The notes under the pieces are model-generated. The model saw only the letters and a program-made list of their open reading frames with translations. It did no database searches and had not been told where the DNA came from. Shown here in pieces: positions 10,234 through 21,914 of a stretch of 64,000 bases of DNA. The stretch is from Tolypocladium sp. Sup5 PDA-1 (lineage: Eukaryota; Ascomycota; Sordariomycetes; Hypocreales; Ophiocordycipitaceae). Location of the stretch: positions 558,001 through 622,000 of the forward strand of contig JPHH03000005.1 in assembly GCA_000750105.3 (NCBI GenBank), given 5' to 3'. How positions within the stretch are numbered: position 1 is the stretch's first letter; each line of letters begins with the position of its first letter. Position numbers and translations under genes: made by a program.

Positions 10234-13200
10234 ATGCCGGCGCCCACCAAGAAGTCTCAGCCTCGGGCGGGGGTGGCCACTTCAATCTCGACGAGCAACG
10301 AGACTTCCTTTGCCTTTCTTGGGGCGCGACGCCCCTCGTGGATGACGAGCGGCGCACCCGCCACCCTGGCACCCTCGAGCAACGACGGTGGCAGCACGCG
10401 ACCTGATGCCCGCGCAGCGCGATGCGCAAAGCAGCCTACCAAGGCCAGCACTGATCGCCATGCTCCTCTGAGCGGGAGCGCAGTGCCTGTGGATGCCCGG
10501 GCAGCCCCCCAAGGTGCTCGAGAGCCCGAGAGACAGCCGATTGACACTGCGTCGAGGTGAGCATTCTACATGTACTTTATGCGACGCTCAGGGCACAGTA
10601 TGCCTTGACCGCGTCGTGAGCCTGTCGCCTTTCATCCCTGGACTTCCCACTCAACAAAGACACGGCTGCGCCCTCGTCTTCGTCCGTAAAATACAGGCCC
10701 TCTTTCATCTTTCAAAGACCGTGCGGGCTGACTCTGCATAGTAGCGCCGTTGTCCTTCCTTCGCCTGCTCTTTCGAGTGAACCTAGCTCGGCGGCTTCTA
10801 CACCAGTACCTGCGGAGAGCACCAGCTCTGCCAACGGTCCAGCAGTCACAGAGCAACAGACTTCTGCCTCTACAGTAGGTGACACCTTGCCGACAACTTC
10901 GCAAGCCCCAGTTTCACTTTCAGCGTCTGGCAACGTCGAACCTTTAGGGCCCACACCTCACCCAGTTGCCAAAGATACCACACAGAGGACCAACCAGGCA
11001 GTTCAAGGAAGTCATACGGGTACTACGCCGGGACCTCGTGCGCCGGAAACCTCGGTCCCTACTGACTTGCCAACGCCCCCACGGCCTCACACGTTGGAGC
11101 GGGCTGCCACATCGTCTGCAGCCACGAAGCGGGCGGCGCCTGCTCTAGAGGCCCCACAAGGCGAAAATCCGCCTAGAGGAGGTGCTGGCGATGAAGCTTC
11201 TGACGGACGGCGGAAGCGAAGTCGTACCGAGGATGGTTCACACCAAACCGTCGACTCTCCTAGCCTACGATCTGTCAAAACACTGTTGGATGAGTGGCTT
11301 GTGCGCATCGAACAGCGGCTTCACCTATACCGCGTCCCCGGATCCCTTAAATCCTTGGAGAGACCGCGATACAAGCTTCTCCGCGATGCCTGCGTGAAAG
11401 CCGACCCCTTCTACATCGTGCTTCACCAGGTCTTCTGCATCTGGTCCTTCAACAGACAGAGCGCATATGCCCTGCTGGAACCCCATCCGCACGTGGTTGA
11501 CTCGAGCTTTGAGTTATTGCTGTATGCTCTAAGGAACAACTGCGAGCTATCGCCGGCCCATCTTCAGTGGTTCTCGTCATTCCCGCTCGATATAGACGGT
11601 GCTGCAGGTGCCACACCCGGCCTTCAGATATATTCCCATATCTTCTTCCAGATTAATGCCTTCTTGAGGCACTTTGCCATTGGATGGGGACAGCTCCTCG
11701 TAAGTGTTAACTCAAGAAAGTATCCGCTCATGATTTGGGAGATGAAGGACACCTTGAAGTGCGGGTCACCAGTGCTGCAAGAGATACTCTTCACGTCTAG
11801 CCGCCGGAGGCTTGCAAGCGATGACAACGCACCAGTGAATGAACTGCAACGTGTCTTTGCGTTGGACCAAAAGAACGAATCACGAATTGTCGATAGTTCT
11901 GAGCGTCATATGATACGGGCCAATGTGGCAGAAAGGTACAAATTGCTGATTCTGCGAGCACGCGGGGATGCTAGCCGACCTGGTAAGTTATGTCATAGCC
12001 CTTTATATGGCCCACTGTCTAATCAGCTGCCCAGGAGATTCTTCAACCCCCACGACGGCTTCGGGCCCTGCCCAGGGGTTGGTAAGAAGTTATTCGGACG
12101 GGCCAGGTACGCCGATGGCATCGCATCGCAGTCAGCCAGCCCAGCAAACACATTCGCCTGTGATTCAACAACATCAGGCTCCTGGTGGGGCTCGTGTCCA
12201 GCCCCCCTCTGCCCACCACCTAGAAGGTTCCCATGGAGACGACAGCCACAGGCCTACTGGCCCAACCGTCCAGGCAAGATTTGTCTTACGGAGCAACACA
12301 GATGATACGGAGGTACCACGGCCAACCCCTAGACTGACAGCTGTAGCATCGTCGCCGCCAGTGCCAGCGCAGCAACCTGCAGCCTGGCAGCCAACTCTGC
12401 CGCAAACAACAGGTGCGAGGCAGCTGGCCGCGTTTCCATCCACACTCGTGCGCCCTGACCAAGCTGCGAGGGTTGCACCTCATCCTCTACAGACCTGGCA
12501 ACCTGCACAGTACGTCCTGGATCCAGCATTGCAGTATCCATCGCCGTATCCATCGCAAGGCGCATGGGCTGGTAACCACGGGGTTCAACAACAGATCAGT
12601 CCTGTGACTCCATATCCTTTGGGGGTTCAACAACAGAGCAGTCCAGTGACTCCATATCCCTTTGGTTGGAACGCTCCTCATCCACAGCAGACTGCCCCTA
12701 TTGCCCAGCAACCTATGCAGTCGTGGTCAAACAACGCGTTTCAACTTGACCATCTGGCTGTCGCCCATCTCTATTCACCCGCGATACTTTTACCCCCGAT
12801 ACAACCTATGGTGCGCGCACTTCCACAGCAAATGCGCCCACGAACAGCGGCAAGCCCGACACAGAGTCAGCATGAGGTTGTGCCGCTACCCGAGACCGAA
12901 TACCCCCAGAACGAGCACGATTGGTCTTCTCTTCGGCACGGTCTTCACCTTGTTCACCTACGCAGCCCCAGGAGAGTCCCGCCAGAGCCACGCGGAACGC
13001 GAACGCGATATTACCAATTTGTTAGCCACTTCGCCGTGGAGCCGAAAGCCATCCTTGCCAAGCCAGGGCTCAGGATCTTGGAGTTTAGCGTATCGCAGGA
13101 AGATCTCTGCAAGGTCGTTCGGACTTCAGACTCGAACACGCTGCCAATGGCCCTATACTCTGGCGGATCCCTACGCTATCGTCTTCGCCTATGCCGCGCA

Positions 13201-14016
13201 GCAAACCCCCGAATGAGGACAAGCGACTGGCCAATCAGCCCCAGCTTCTGGCCTCCACACATATTCCTGACATTCAACGGGCAGGCGGTGCACCCTCGTC
13301 GGCGGCAACACTTTCATCACGACCTTCCCATCGAGCTCTCCAACTCGTTGAAGCTCGGGAGAAACATAGTTCGAATTAGTCTGCCTGCGGCCGCTGCAAA
13401 CGTCAACAAAACGGCGACCTGTTTCATAGCAGTCGAGGTCGTTACCACTCTCGACTATGCCGCCGTTCGATCCTTGATAGACGGAAGCCAGCATTGCAGC
13501 TCGGATGACACAAGACGGGAAATTGCACGGCGCCTAAGCCCAACCGACTCCGACGATGTGATCGTGGAGGATGATGTCCTTTGCGTTGCTGTAGCGGACC
13601 CATTCAGCTCTATCCTATTCACAATACCAGTCCGCGGAGTCGCTTGCAAGCACATCGAGTGTTTTGATTTGAAAATCTGGCTCGACACTCGTCGAGGCAA
13701 ACCATCGCACGACCGGGGAGAGCCCAGCCTGGTCGATGATTGGAAATGCCCCATATGCGGGCGTGATGCCAGGCCGGTGAGCCTCCGAATCGACGATTAC
13801 TTTGCGGAAGTGCGCCAGAAGCTGGTCGAGGATGGTTGCGGTGGTACCAAGAAGATACGCATCAAGGCTGACGGAAGCTGGACTGCGGTTCAGGAATCAG
13901 ACGAGGTCGGGGACGAAAGACAGTCTGCCTCGCAGGCCAGAGCGTCACCCGGGACCGAGCGCCCGCCCAGCAGAGACACGACAGCTACGCCCATCATTAT
14001 ATTGGATGATGATTAA
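10234..14016 (+). CDS. PIAS-type SUMO E3 ligase candidate (PINIT-like and MIZ/SP-RING)
   Basis: Predicted to stimulate SUMO transfer from Ubc9 to nuclear substrates. Three exons: 10234-10556, 10742-11982 and 12035-14016, with donors gtgagc and gtaagt and matching phases. They encode 1181 residues. The N-terminal 870 residues are mostly Ser/Pro/Gln-rich and disordered, but residues about 210-420 are more ordered (a helical stretch with FYIVLHQVFCIWSF). Residues about 905-1010 resemble a PINIT-type beta domain (WPPHIFLTFNGQAV). The SP-RING lies at about 1040-1110, with the Cys/His ligands visible as CKHIEC and WKCPICG. The C-terminus ends in an acidic IIILDDD, which resembles a SUMO-interacting motif (hydrophobic run followed by acidic residues). 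It is much longer than yeast Siz1 in its N-terminal tail. The family call is firm; activity is inferred. Confidence 0.82.
12583..12666 (+). repeat. In-frame 42-bp tandem duplication in SP-RING gene
   Basis: Two adjacent 42-bp copies with a few substitutions encode GVQQQISPVTPYPL and GVQQQSSPVTPYPF. Reading frame is kept. It lies in the disordered region, so it changes linker length only. Confidence 0.85.
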
Positions 14017-14802
14017 GCATAGGGTGTGATGGAAGGGCAGCCGCATACCTTGATTTAGTAGAGTCAAGATTAAGGGGAAGATGGAGTCGGACGGAGCATG
14101 TTTTTACCCAGGGGGGATTTACTTTACGGCGTTTGGAGGGATTTTCATCGAAAACTGGAAGCAAAGGCTGCTTTGAGCATGATACCCGGTCGGGCGGGCG
14201 TTGAGGGACAGGAATCGGATATGCCATGAGGGACAGGCGAGGCAACCAACGGGTAAGGAGATGTATGAATATGAACATATGACAAACATGCATAAAGTCT
14301 CACAAAGCCGTGACAGGAAAGCTAAATTGTCTGTGTGTTGTTTCGTGACCCGTGGTAATGCTTTGGTTGTCTCATCGCTGTTGGTTGGCGTAGCTCGAGG
14401 TTGGAGGTTTCGTTGACATATACTTTGAGATAGCGGTCAGATGCCAAGCAATCAGAAATTGTTAATGGATACTTCCAAATTCACGTGATTGATGCGGCAA
14501 CCTTTCGTGTACTATATCCCGGCTTGCCCCTAGCCCCATTCTGCTTTAACCCTGTCGCACTTGGTCGCAACAATTCATCCGAGTCAACATCACCAAGGCG
14601 TCTCGCGCATTATTTAAAGACTTAACGCCGGTATGCCCGAGAACATACTTTTCATGCCATGCCGATCTCATGCGCAAGCCATGAGGCTATATATGACGGT
14701 TGCAGCCAGTCCACGTTGACCGTCGAGGGGAACTCGTGAGGCTTGAGAGCAGACACGTGGTCCTAACCGAGGCTCTCATCAAAGGCGGAGAGAAACGCAC
14801 GA
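14017..14802. other. Intergenic region, no gene seen
   Basis: Holds the SP-RING gene 3' flank and the Zn2Cys6 gene upstream region. No ORF with a recognisable domain and no clear RNA gene. Confidence 0.5.
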
Positions 14803-16972
14803 ATGACTGGGCGATCGATGTCTGGGCAACGGGCGCAGAGCCCGCCGCGACGGCAGAGGGCGTGTGTGCCGTGCTCCAAGGCCAAGGCGCGGTGCAACTT
14901 CCAGGAGCACAACCTGGAGCGCCATCTCTGCGATAGGTGAGGCTGCCGGCTTGGACTTTGAGATGGGATCTGTGCTGATAAAGAGTAGGTGTGAGAAGAT
15001 AGGAATCAGGTGTCTGGCCAAATCGACGCAGAGTTTGAGGAAGCCGAGGCAGATTAAGCCCCTGAATAGGTGCGTGGCGACAGAGGGGACGGTTTGGTGA
15101 CAATCGAGTAGCTGACGAGCCTGCAGCAGGGTGTCGAATCTGGAAAAGCAACTCGAGACTCTGACGGCGGCTCTTGAGATACAGAATGGGGGTCCATCCC
15201 AAAGTCAAACGAGTCTTCACTCACCCACCCCTCCTTGCATGCGTCGTTCTGAACCAGCACCCCCCATGCTCACCCCTGAATCGACCGCAACCAACGACGG
15301 TTCCTCCCAGCAGCAGGAGCATCAGCGGCCCAAGTCGCCCCCCGGTACTAATCCAGGCCTTATATACGGCCTCACGTGGCCGCAGGCGGAGTGCATTCTG
15401 GATATATTCCGCGACAGGTTTATGGACAACTTTCCGTTTGTGGTTATCGGCCCGGAAGTGACAGGCAGGCAGCTCTACACTGAAAAGCCGTTCCTCTTCC
15501 GGGTCGTCATGCTAACTTCAGCGCCGCTGCCTGCGCCGCGGCTGGTCAAGATGAAGCACAATGTGTTGGCGTACCTGGGGCAGCATCTGCTCGTCGAGGA
15601 GGAGAGGACGCTGGACCTGCTGCAGGGGCTCTTAGTTTGCCTTTCATGGTGAGATGCGAAGGCTCCTCTGTTCGGGAGGAAAGACTAAACTGACTTTGCT
15701 CAGGGGGGACTTAAGAAGCCTTCATGATGAGCAGGTCACGAACCTGACGTACCTTGCGCTGGGCTATGCTCACAACTTGGGCATCACGAGGACACCGCAT
15801 GCGTTGCTGCAGTTGATTGGCATGGACGATGCCCCAGATGACGTCCGACAAGGGAAAAGGGAGCTTATGATGCAGCAAAACATGCACGCTTCAGATGAAC
15901 AACGGGCTTTTCTGGGATGCTATTGTCTGCTCTCGGTGTAAGTCGGCCTGGGGCCTGAGAACAAGAGCAAAGAACTGACAGCGGGAGAAGAAACTCGACG
16001 CAGTTTGGACGGCAGAATCCCCTGGGTAGAAGCCAGTACGTTGATCTGTGCTGGGATGCTCTCGGGAGGGCCCGCGAACACCATTCTGATCTGCGCCTGG
16101 GGTGGACTGTACGCATGACGCAGATGGGGGAGAAGATCTCCGAGGCATTCGGCGCGGCAAACGATGGCGAGCGAGGCAAGCCGTATCTCTTCCTCTTGGA
16201 GGACCAGTCGCGGGACTTCCGCACAGAACTAGACGCCCTCATGGACTCCCTGGGGCGAGAGTTGCTGGACGATCACGCCCAGCGCATCAAACCCCAGGAG
16301 TTGGACTGTTGGGAGCGTACCTTCACCCTGCACTACAACTACCTCCTCGTGCGCCTCTACGAGCCAGCCACATACCTCCACGAAATCACCGAAGACAGCG
16401 GCGCCCCCTCGCCCTACCGCGCGCAGTGCCTGCACAGCTGCCTCCTCGCGGCGACGGCCTACTTCGAGACGCTCTTCACGCTGGACGCGGCGCAGTGGCT
16501 CTACCAGTCCATCACGGGCACGGAGCAGATCACGTTCGTGCTGGTCATCGCGTCGCGGCTGCTGCTGCTGGCGGCGCCGGACTGGGACCTGGGCGCGGCG
16601 CGGCGGACGCTAGACCTGGCTGCCGTGATGCGGCGGCTGGTGGAGGGCATCGAGGCGGCCGAGGGGGAGCGCGTGCGCGGCGTGCGGCGCTTCGTGGAGG
16701 CGATGGGCGTGAGGGCGTCGGGGGGGGAGGTCGCGGCGCAGGGGCGGCTGTACGAGACGGCGAGGAAGACGCGGTGGATTGGAGGGTGGTTCGAGAAGAG
16801 GATAGCTGGTGATGGGGATGAGGGTGACGGCGAGGGTGAGGGCGCAGGGGGGAGGTTGGCTGGGGAGGGGGGGTTAGAGGGGGGGAGGTTTATGGGGTTT
16901 GGGGGCGGGTCGATGTGGTTTGGGGGGATGCTGTCGAGCTCGACGTGGAGTTTTGATGATGTCGAGATGTGA
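14803..16972 (+). CDS. Zn2Cys6 fungal transcription factor
   Basis: DNA-binding regulator with an N-terminal binuclear zinc cluster. Exons: 14803-14936, 14989-15069, 15130-15648, 15704 to about 15937, and about 15982 to 16972; about 644-652 residues. The cluster is split by intron 1. Joining gives C-x2-C-x6-C (CVPCSKAKARC) and C-x2-C-x6-C (CDRCEKIGIRC), complete only if the acceptor at 14988 is used rather than the next AG. A heptad-like dimerisation stretch follows (VSNLEKQLETL). The middle domain begins LTWPQAECILDIFRDRFMDNFPFV, typical of fungal regulators with this N-terminus. Intron 4 is ambiguous: gtaagt at 15938 with acceptor 15981 (44 nt), or donor 15936 with acceptor 16003. Both keep frame; the second has the better branch-point spacing. 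The tail is Gly/Glu-rich. Target genes unknown; no adjacent cluster suggests one. Confidence 0.85.
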
Positions 16973-17210
16973 GTGGTGATGGTGACGGAAAGGGGTTGAG
17001 TCGTGGTTGTGGACAAGGTAGTGGAGTTGGACAAGGTACCGGGAGAAGGCTTCTGTTGAAGGCAGGCTTGACACCTGGGATGTTCTTTATGTGTATGTTG
17101 TCAGGAAAGTGTGAGGGAATTTAAAATTATGAGATTCTAGCTGCCAGTCTACCTGTGCGAGTAAGTCTTTGTGTGTAAAGGTGGAAGCAACCCATCCGTT
17201 TGCACCAGCC

Positions 17211-18196
17211 TCATATCCTGGCCTTGGGTCCCGACAGCCTGGGCTTGATGGGTATCTTGGGGTGGTCACCCTCCAGCTTCAGTCCCGTTACCCTTTCCAG
17301 CTCCTCAACCGCTTCATATGCCCGTCCCAGATTTACCTTGAAGGTTCCAAGGCCCTGCTCCTTTGCCGCTCTGAGATTCTCACCAATGTCGTCAAAGAAC
17401 AGGATGTCGCCGGCTTTGATCCCAGCCTCCCACCCCAGTTTCTGGCCTTGTGCGGAGCCCGCGTTGTCCCTGGCGAATTTGTCGAGGGTTTCGACTGCGA
17501 GCTGGTACATCTTGGGGTCTGGCTTGCGGACGCGCACGTGGGCCGAAGATATGAACACGTCGAACAGCTTCCTCAGAGGGTCGTTGAAGAAATCTTCCGA
17601 GTGAAATGTGTGGCCGGAGGGAAATATGATAGTGTTGCTCAAAGCACCTATCAAGTACTTGCCGCTTTTCTTGAGACTCTGCAAGGCCGGGTGCATCCAC
17701 GGGTCTGGTGCGTGAGACTTGGCCATCATCTCGTTGAAGAGCCACTCGCCGTCTAGGGTAGGCACCGGCGGGAGCGTCCTAAGGAGCTTGGCATTCTTCG
17801 ACTGCTCGCGTTCATAAAACGCCTTCCAGAGGGCGGGGTCATGGAGATCTCCGTTGAACCCGTCGAAGAAGGTCTGATCTATGACAATGTCGCCCCTCTC
17901 TAGACGGTGCCAGTGACCATTTGGTGCCGACTTGGAGATCGAGTAGTTGACCCACCCCGGCGGAACTCCCAGACTGAGCTCGTAGTCCAAGATGGCCTGA
18001 AAAGGGGATACGACCTGCAAATAAGCTTGTTAGATGAAGCCCGAAAGAAGTTGGCGCAGGCAGGCAAGAGGTGACTTACACACACACCACCAATGTCGAA
18101 GAGGAGGACCTTGGGCTGCTTCCGGCTCGCCATCTCGACGTCTATTGCCTCCAGTATTTGGTCGACTGAAGGGTCTTCGAAACTCAGCAGAGACAT
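17211..18196 (-). CDS. HAD-superfamily hydrolase (subfamily IA-like)
   Basis: A predicted soluble phosphatase or related hydrolase using an Asp nucleophile. Two exons, 18196-18080 and 18014-17211, give 306 residues. All four HAD motifs can be read: motif I LLFDIGGV (nucleophile Asp; the +2 acid/base Asp of DxD is Gly, as in some IA members), motif II ALSNT, motif III Lys in RKPDP, and motif IV FFDDI. The helical cap lies between motifs I and II. The intron falls just after motif I, and the acceptor is ttgcag. Substrate cannot be inferred. Its start faces the RPL5 start across 380 bp; the 3' end converges on the Zn2Cys6 gene with only 238 bp between stops. Confidence 0.85.
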
Positions 18197-18576
18197 CGAT
18201 GAGAGATCTCAATTGCTCAAGGATGACATGAAATAGGAATACAGTTCAGCGACATCTTCGAGGTGAGATTGGGGATTCGATGAATCGGCTCGCCCCGCTG
18301 GCTGTCACCCGCGGTACCTCGGCTGGCTCGGCGCGGTTTGACTGGGTCTCGTCCGGGTGCACGGACCACGTGGAATTGGAGTGCAGCAGCCCAGATAAGA
18401 TAAGGCCCAGGTCAGGTGATTCGTCCCCAACCCAGGTGCAGGCCGGTGGGGCCGGCGAGTCGCGACCAGGGCCATTAGGGCTTGAAAATATCCCCCACCA
18501 AAATTTCCATTCGCACTCTCATCACCAACATCTACAACTTGCATACCACAAGTCGTCGTTGACAATCACCGTCAAG
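18197..18576. promoter_or_regulatory. Divergent HAD/RPL5 promoter region
   Basis: A 380-bp region between two start codons. A TTAGGG string at about 18475 lies about 100 bp upstream of the RPL5 start; TTAGGG-like Tbf1 sites occur in ribosomal protein promoters of some fungi, so a role is possible but unproven. The bases just before the RPL5 ATG are C/A-rich. Confidence 0.4.
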
Positions 18577-19725
18577 ATGGTAAGTTGAGGCCTATCCAAG
18601 CGAGCCGTCCGCGCCCCGGGCGGCCCGGCTTGACAAACATCTCGGCAGAAATGCCAATTGCTCGTGGTTGAGAGTCTCTGCAAGATGCTTCGGACGTCGG
18701 ACGAGCAAGTCTGAAGCGCAAATTGCTGACTCGGGGATTCATGATAGCCTTTCCACAAGTTGGTTAAGAACAGCTCGTACTTCAGGTGAGTATCCTCTGC
18801 TTTGAATTGCCAATCGACAGTCGCGCGCCATCGTCGGAATGCTGACAATCATCGCAGTCGCTACCAGACGAAGTACAAGCGCAGACGCCAAGGCAAGACG
18901 GACTACTACGCCCGCAAGCGCCTCATCACCCAGGCCAAGAACAAGTACAATGCGCCCAAGTACCGCCTGGTTGTCCGCTTCACGAACAAGGACATCATCA
19001 TGCAGATCGTCTCCTCGGAGATCACTGGTGACAAGGTCTTCGTCTCTGCCTACGCCCACGAGCTCAAGGCCTACGGCATCACCCACGGTCTGACCAACTG
19101 GGCCGCCGCCTACGCCACCGGTCTCCTGATTGCCCGCCGTGCTCTGAGCAAGCTGGGTCTCGACAAGGACTTTGTCGGTGTCGAGGAGGCTGACGGCGAG
19201 TTCACCCTCACCGAGGCCGCTGAGACCGACGACGGCGAGCGCCGCCCCTTCAAGGCCTTCCTCGATGTTGGTCTTGCCCGCACCTCCACCGGTGCCCGTG
19301 TCTTCGGTGCCATGAAGGGCGCCTCCGACGGTGGCATCCTGGTCCCCCACTCCGAGAAGCGATTCCCCGGTTACGACATGGAGACCAAGGAGCTCGACGC
19401 CGAGGTCCTCCGCAAGTACATCTACGGCGGCCACGTCGCCGAGTACATGGAGACTCTGGCCGACGACGACGAGGAGCGCTACCAGAGCCAGTTCCAGAAG
19501 TACATCGATGACGACATCGAGGCTGACGGTCTGGAGGACCTGTACACCGAGGCCCACGCCGCCATCCGCGAGGACCCCTTCAAGAAGGTCGAGAGCGACG
19601 CTCCCAAGAAGAGCAAGGACGAGTGGAAGGCCATCTCCAAGAAGTTCAAGGCCCAGAAGTCTACCAAGGCCGAGAAGCAGAAGCGTGTCCAGGAGAAGAT
19701 CAAGCAGCTTCTGGCTGAGGAGTAA
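18577..19725 (+). CDS. RPL5: 60S ribosomal protein L5 (uL18)
   Basis: Structural component of the large subunit that binds 5S rRNA with L11. Exons 18577-18579, 18748-18785 and 18858-19725 encode 302 residues, the usual length. The first exon is only the ATG, directly followed by gtaag. Exon 2 gives PFHKLVKNSSYF; exon 3 opens with SRYQTKYKRRRQGKTDYYAR, a signature of eukaryotic L5. The Lys-rich C-terminus (KQKRVQEKIKQLLAEE) is typical. Codon use is strongly biased to C/G-ending codons, as expected for very high expression. Both introns crowd the 5' end, a common layout for fungal ribosomal protein genes. Confidence 0.97.
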
Positions 19726-21914
19726 AAGTGTTGACGGGTGCGTTGCAACGTTTTACCGGAACGGCTTGGGTTTGGAGTTTTGAGGAAAGGCATGATCTGC
19801 ATTCAGATTCAAAATGAAATGAATTGAACAACCTTCCAAGCCATTAATGACTGCTTGTATGAATGATGCGTCTCCATCCAGAACGAAAGCAGAGACGATG
19901 TAGTAGTCTGTTCCCCTGAGTAAATTGCACTCGAGCCGAGTGATTTCCCACGACATTGACAACCAATTGAGAACCGTATGTGGGAAAAAAGTTCGACCAG
20001 GCATGTCACGCGACGATCCTGTCAGGTCCAAGGTCAACAGCGGACAGACGGGCTGTATTTGTCACCAGTGTCAACCCGAGCCTTGGAATCGGAGAGATCG
20101 GGGTGCCTTGGAACATGGGCTAGCCACCGGGTTCCGACGGTTGCGGAATGGTCGGAACTAGATGCTTGATTGTGCTTCTCTGACCTATTCCGAGTGATGC
20201 TGTTAGGGCCGACAATGCAAAGTCTTTCTTTGGTGGAATGTGTATGCTGACAGGGCTCTATCCGGGGGCACAAGGGTGTTCCTGGGGTTCATTCCTGTGA
20301 AACAGGCCTGAGGGAGATGGGACGATGTATGAACCCCGGATCTACGGATACCAAGCTTGTTGACCGGGGTTGATGGGGGCGGTGGGAGCGCCGAGGACGA
20401 TCGCTCCGACACTATCCGAGAAGCAGAAGAGGCCGCGTGAAGCGATGGCTTCGGCATTCTCGGTCGTCGGTTGGCGAAGGCTTGAGATGGTTTTGATGAT
20501 CTCGTGGTAATACCAGCTGAGCAGCTGGCCCTGGCCCTTCGGGAGATGGACTCTGCCTTGCGGCGAGCCGTGGGAGCGGACGGTGGCGGATGCGACGCTG
20601 CTGACAGCGCAGGCCAGCGCCGAGTCCCTAACCACACACGGCGACTTACGTTGGCATAGGTACGAGGTACAAGCGAATACAGGTACCCTGGAGGAACGGC
20701 AGGAATAGCAAGAAGTGCCAGGAACAGGGGAAACAGGGGAAACATGGGGAAACATGGGGAAATCCAAGGTTGGAGCCTGCGCACACCAGAAGGGATACTA
20801 CCTACTTCCGTATGTAAGGTACTCGGTTTTATTCTTTCTCGGATCTATGACGACCTCTTTGTAGTGCCCCTTCACACAAGGTGTGGCGGTTGCGGTTCAA
20901 GATAGCCTCAGCAGTATTATCAAGCGGGAAGGACGGTACACATCCGCCACGGAGGCGGGAGGCGGATGTGGGAATGGCAGGACGACCATCCATTTGTCCG
21001 TCCAAACCGCCGCCGCCTGCGTGCGGCTGGAGGGTGTCATGATGGCTGTCTCTCTCCACCCTACCCTCTGTTCCCTCACTCAAGGCAGGCCTACGAAGTA
21101 GACGAGTGCAAATAGAGATATGCGTGTGTGCAAATAGTAAGACTCCCCACAAAATAGCCTGCTGCTGAGATTCCCGTTGGGCGGGGGGGATCTTCGAGGC
21201 CCTTCTGTCTGCTGATGAGGACGGCGCCCCTGGTTGGGCCCTCGGTGCTGGAGTGTGCAGGCTGCGGCCAGCACATGGTCAGTCACTCTGCGCTCACACT
21301 GACAGCGCGATATTATTTATTGGCCGTGCTGGAATCAGGTGTTTTTGAGTCTGTCTATTGGCAGCTGGAGACGGAGCTTGCCGCAGCGTGCCTTGGCCTG
21401 TATTAGTGGCCTCTGCTATATCACGCAGCCGCGCGCGGACTCGCGCCATGTCTTGTCGAGATCATGAGGAGCCCCGTAGGCCCATGCTCGCTAGGGCTGT
21501 CAGTGCTAGAAAGCTCCATCCTTACCAGCGGGCTGGCCAGCTGTGGGATGGGGTGGAGCGGTCATGACGACTGAGGGCCTGGACCCCCAGTGTTCCAGTT
21601 ACCCCGCTGCCTACTAAAGCGCCCTCGACCACTTTCGCCTCCACCCCGGTCCGGTGCACAGTCCAGACCCCAGCTGAGAAAGCAGCCGACCAGCGCTCAC
21701 GCCAGGCCCTCGACGACTCTCTCTCGCTTTCCATTGTACAGTAATATCCTCATACCCTTACGGAGACGACGGACGCTCTCCAGCACTGCAGCTCGGCGGC
21801 GTTGTCCGGCTTCGACCGCACGTGCTCACAAGCGACGCATTTGCTCATCTTTGCTGCTTGGCTTGGATCTCGGCAGTCGCTCAGCGATAGCAGGATCGCC
21901 TCGCGCTGGCAACC
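19726..21914. other. 2.2-kb intergenic region, no gene supported
   Basis: Holds the RPL5 3' UTR and the long upstream region of the Mhp1-like gene. A minus-strand ORF around 20342-20767 ends in a protein-like stretch (LSWYYHEIIKTISSLRQPT) but has no start or domain I can support. The part before 21914 is CT-rich and may be a spliced 5' leader. Confidence 0.5.
20721..20763. repeat. Short GGGGAAACA-type tandem repeat
   Basis: About four imperfect copies of a 10-11 bp unit (ggggaaaca with or without an extra tg) in tandem. Purine-rich on the plus strand. Intergenic. Confidence 0.75.

Noticed and set aside
20342..20767. Minus-strand ORF with a protein-like C-terminal segment
   Set aside because: Its N-terminal half is translated tandem repeat and no start, intron or family could be supported.
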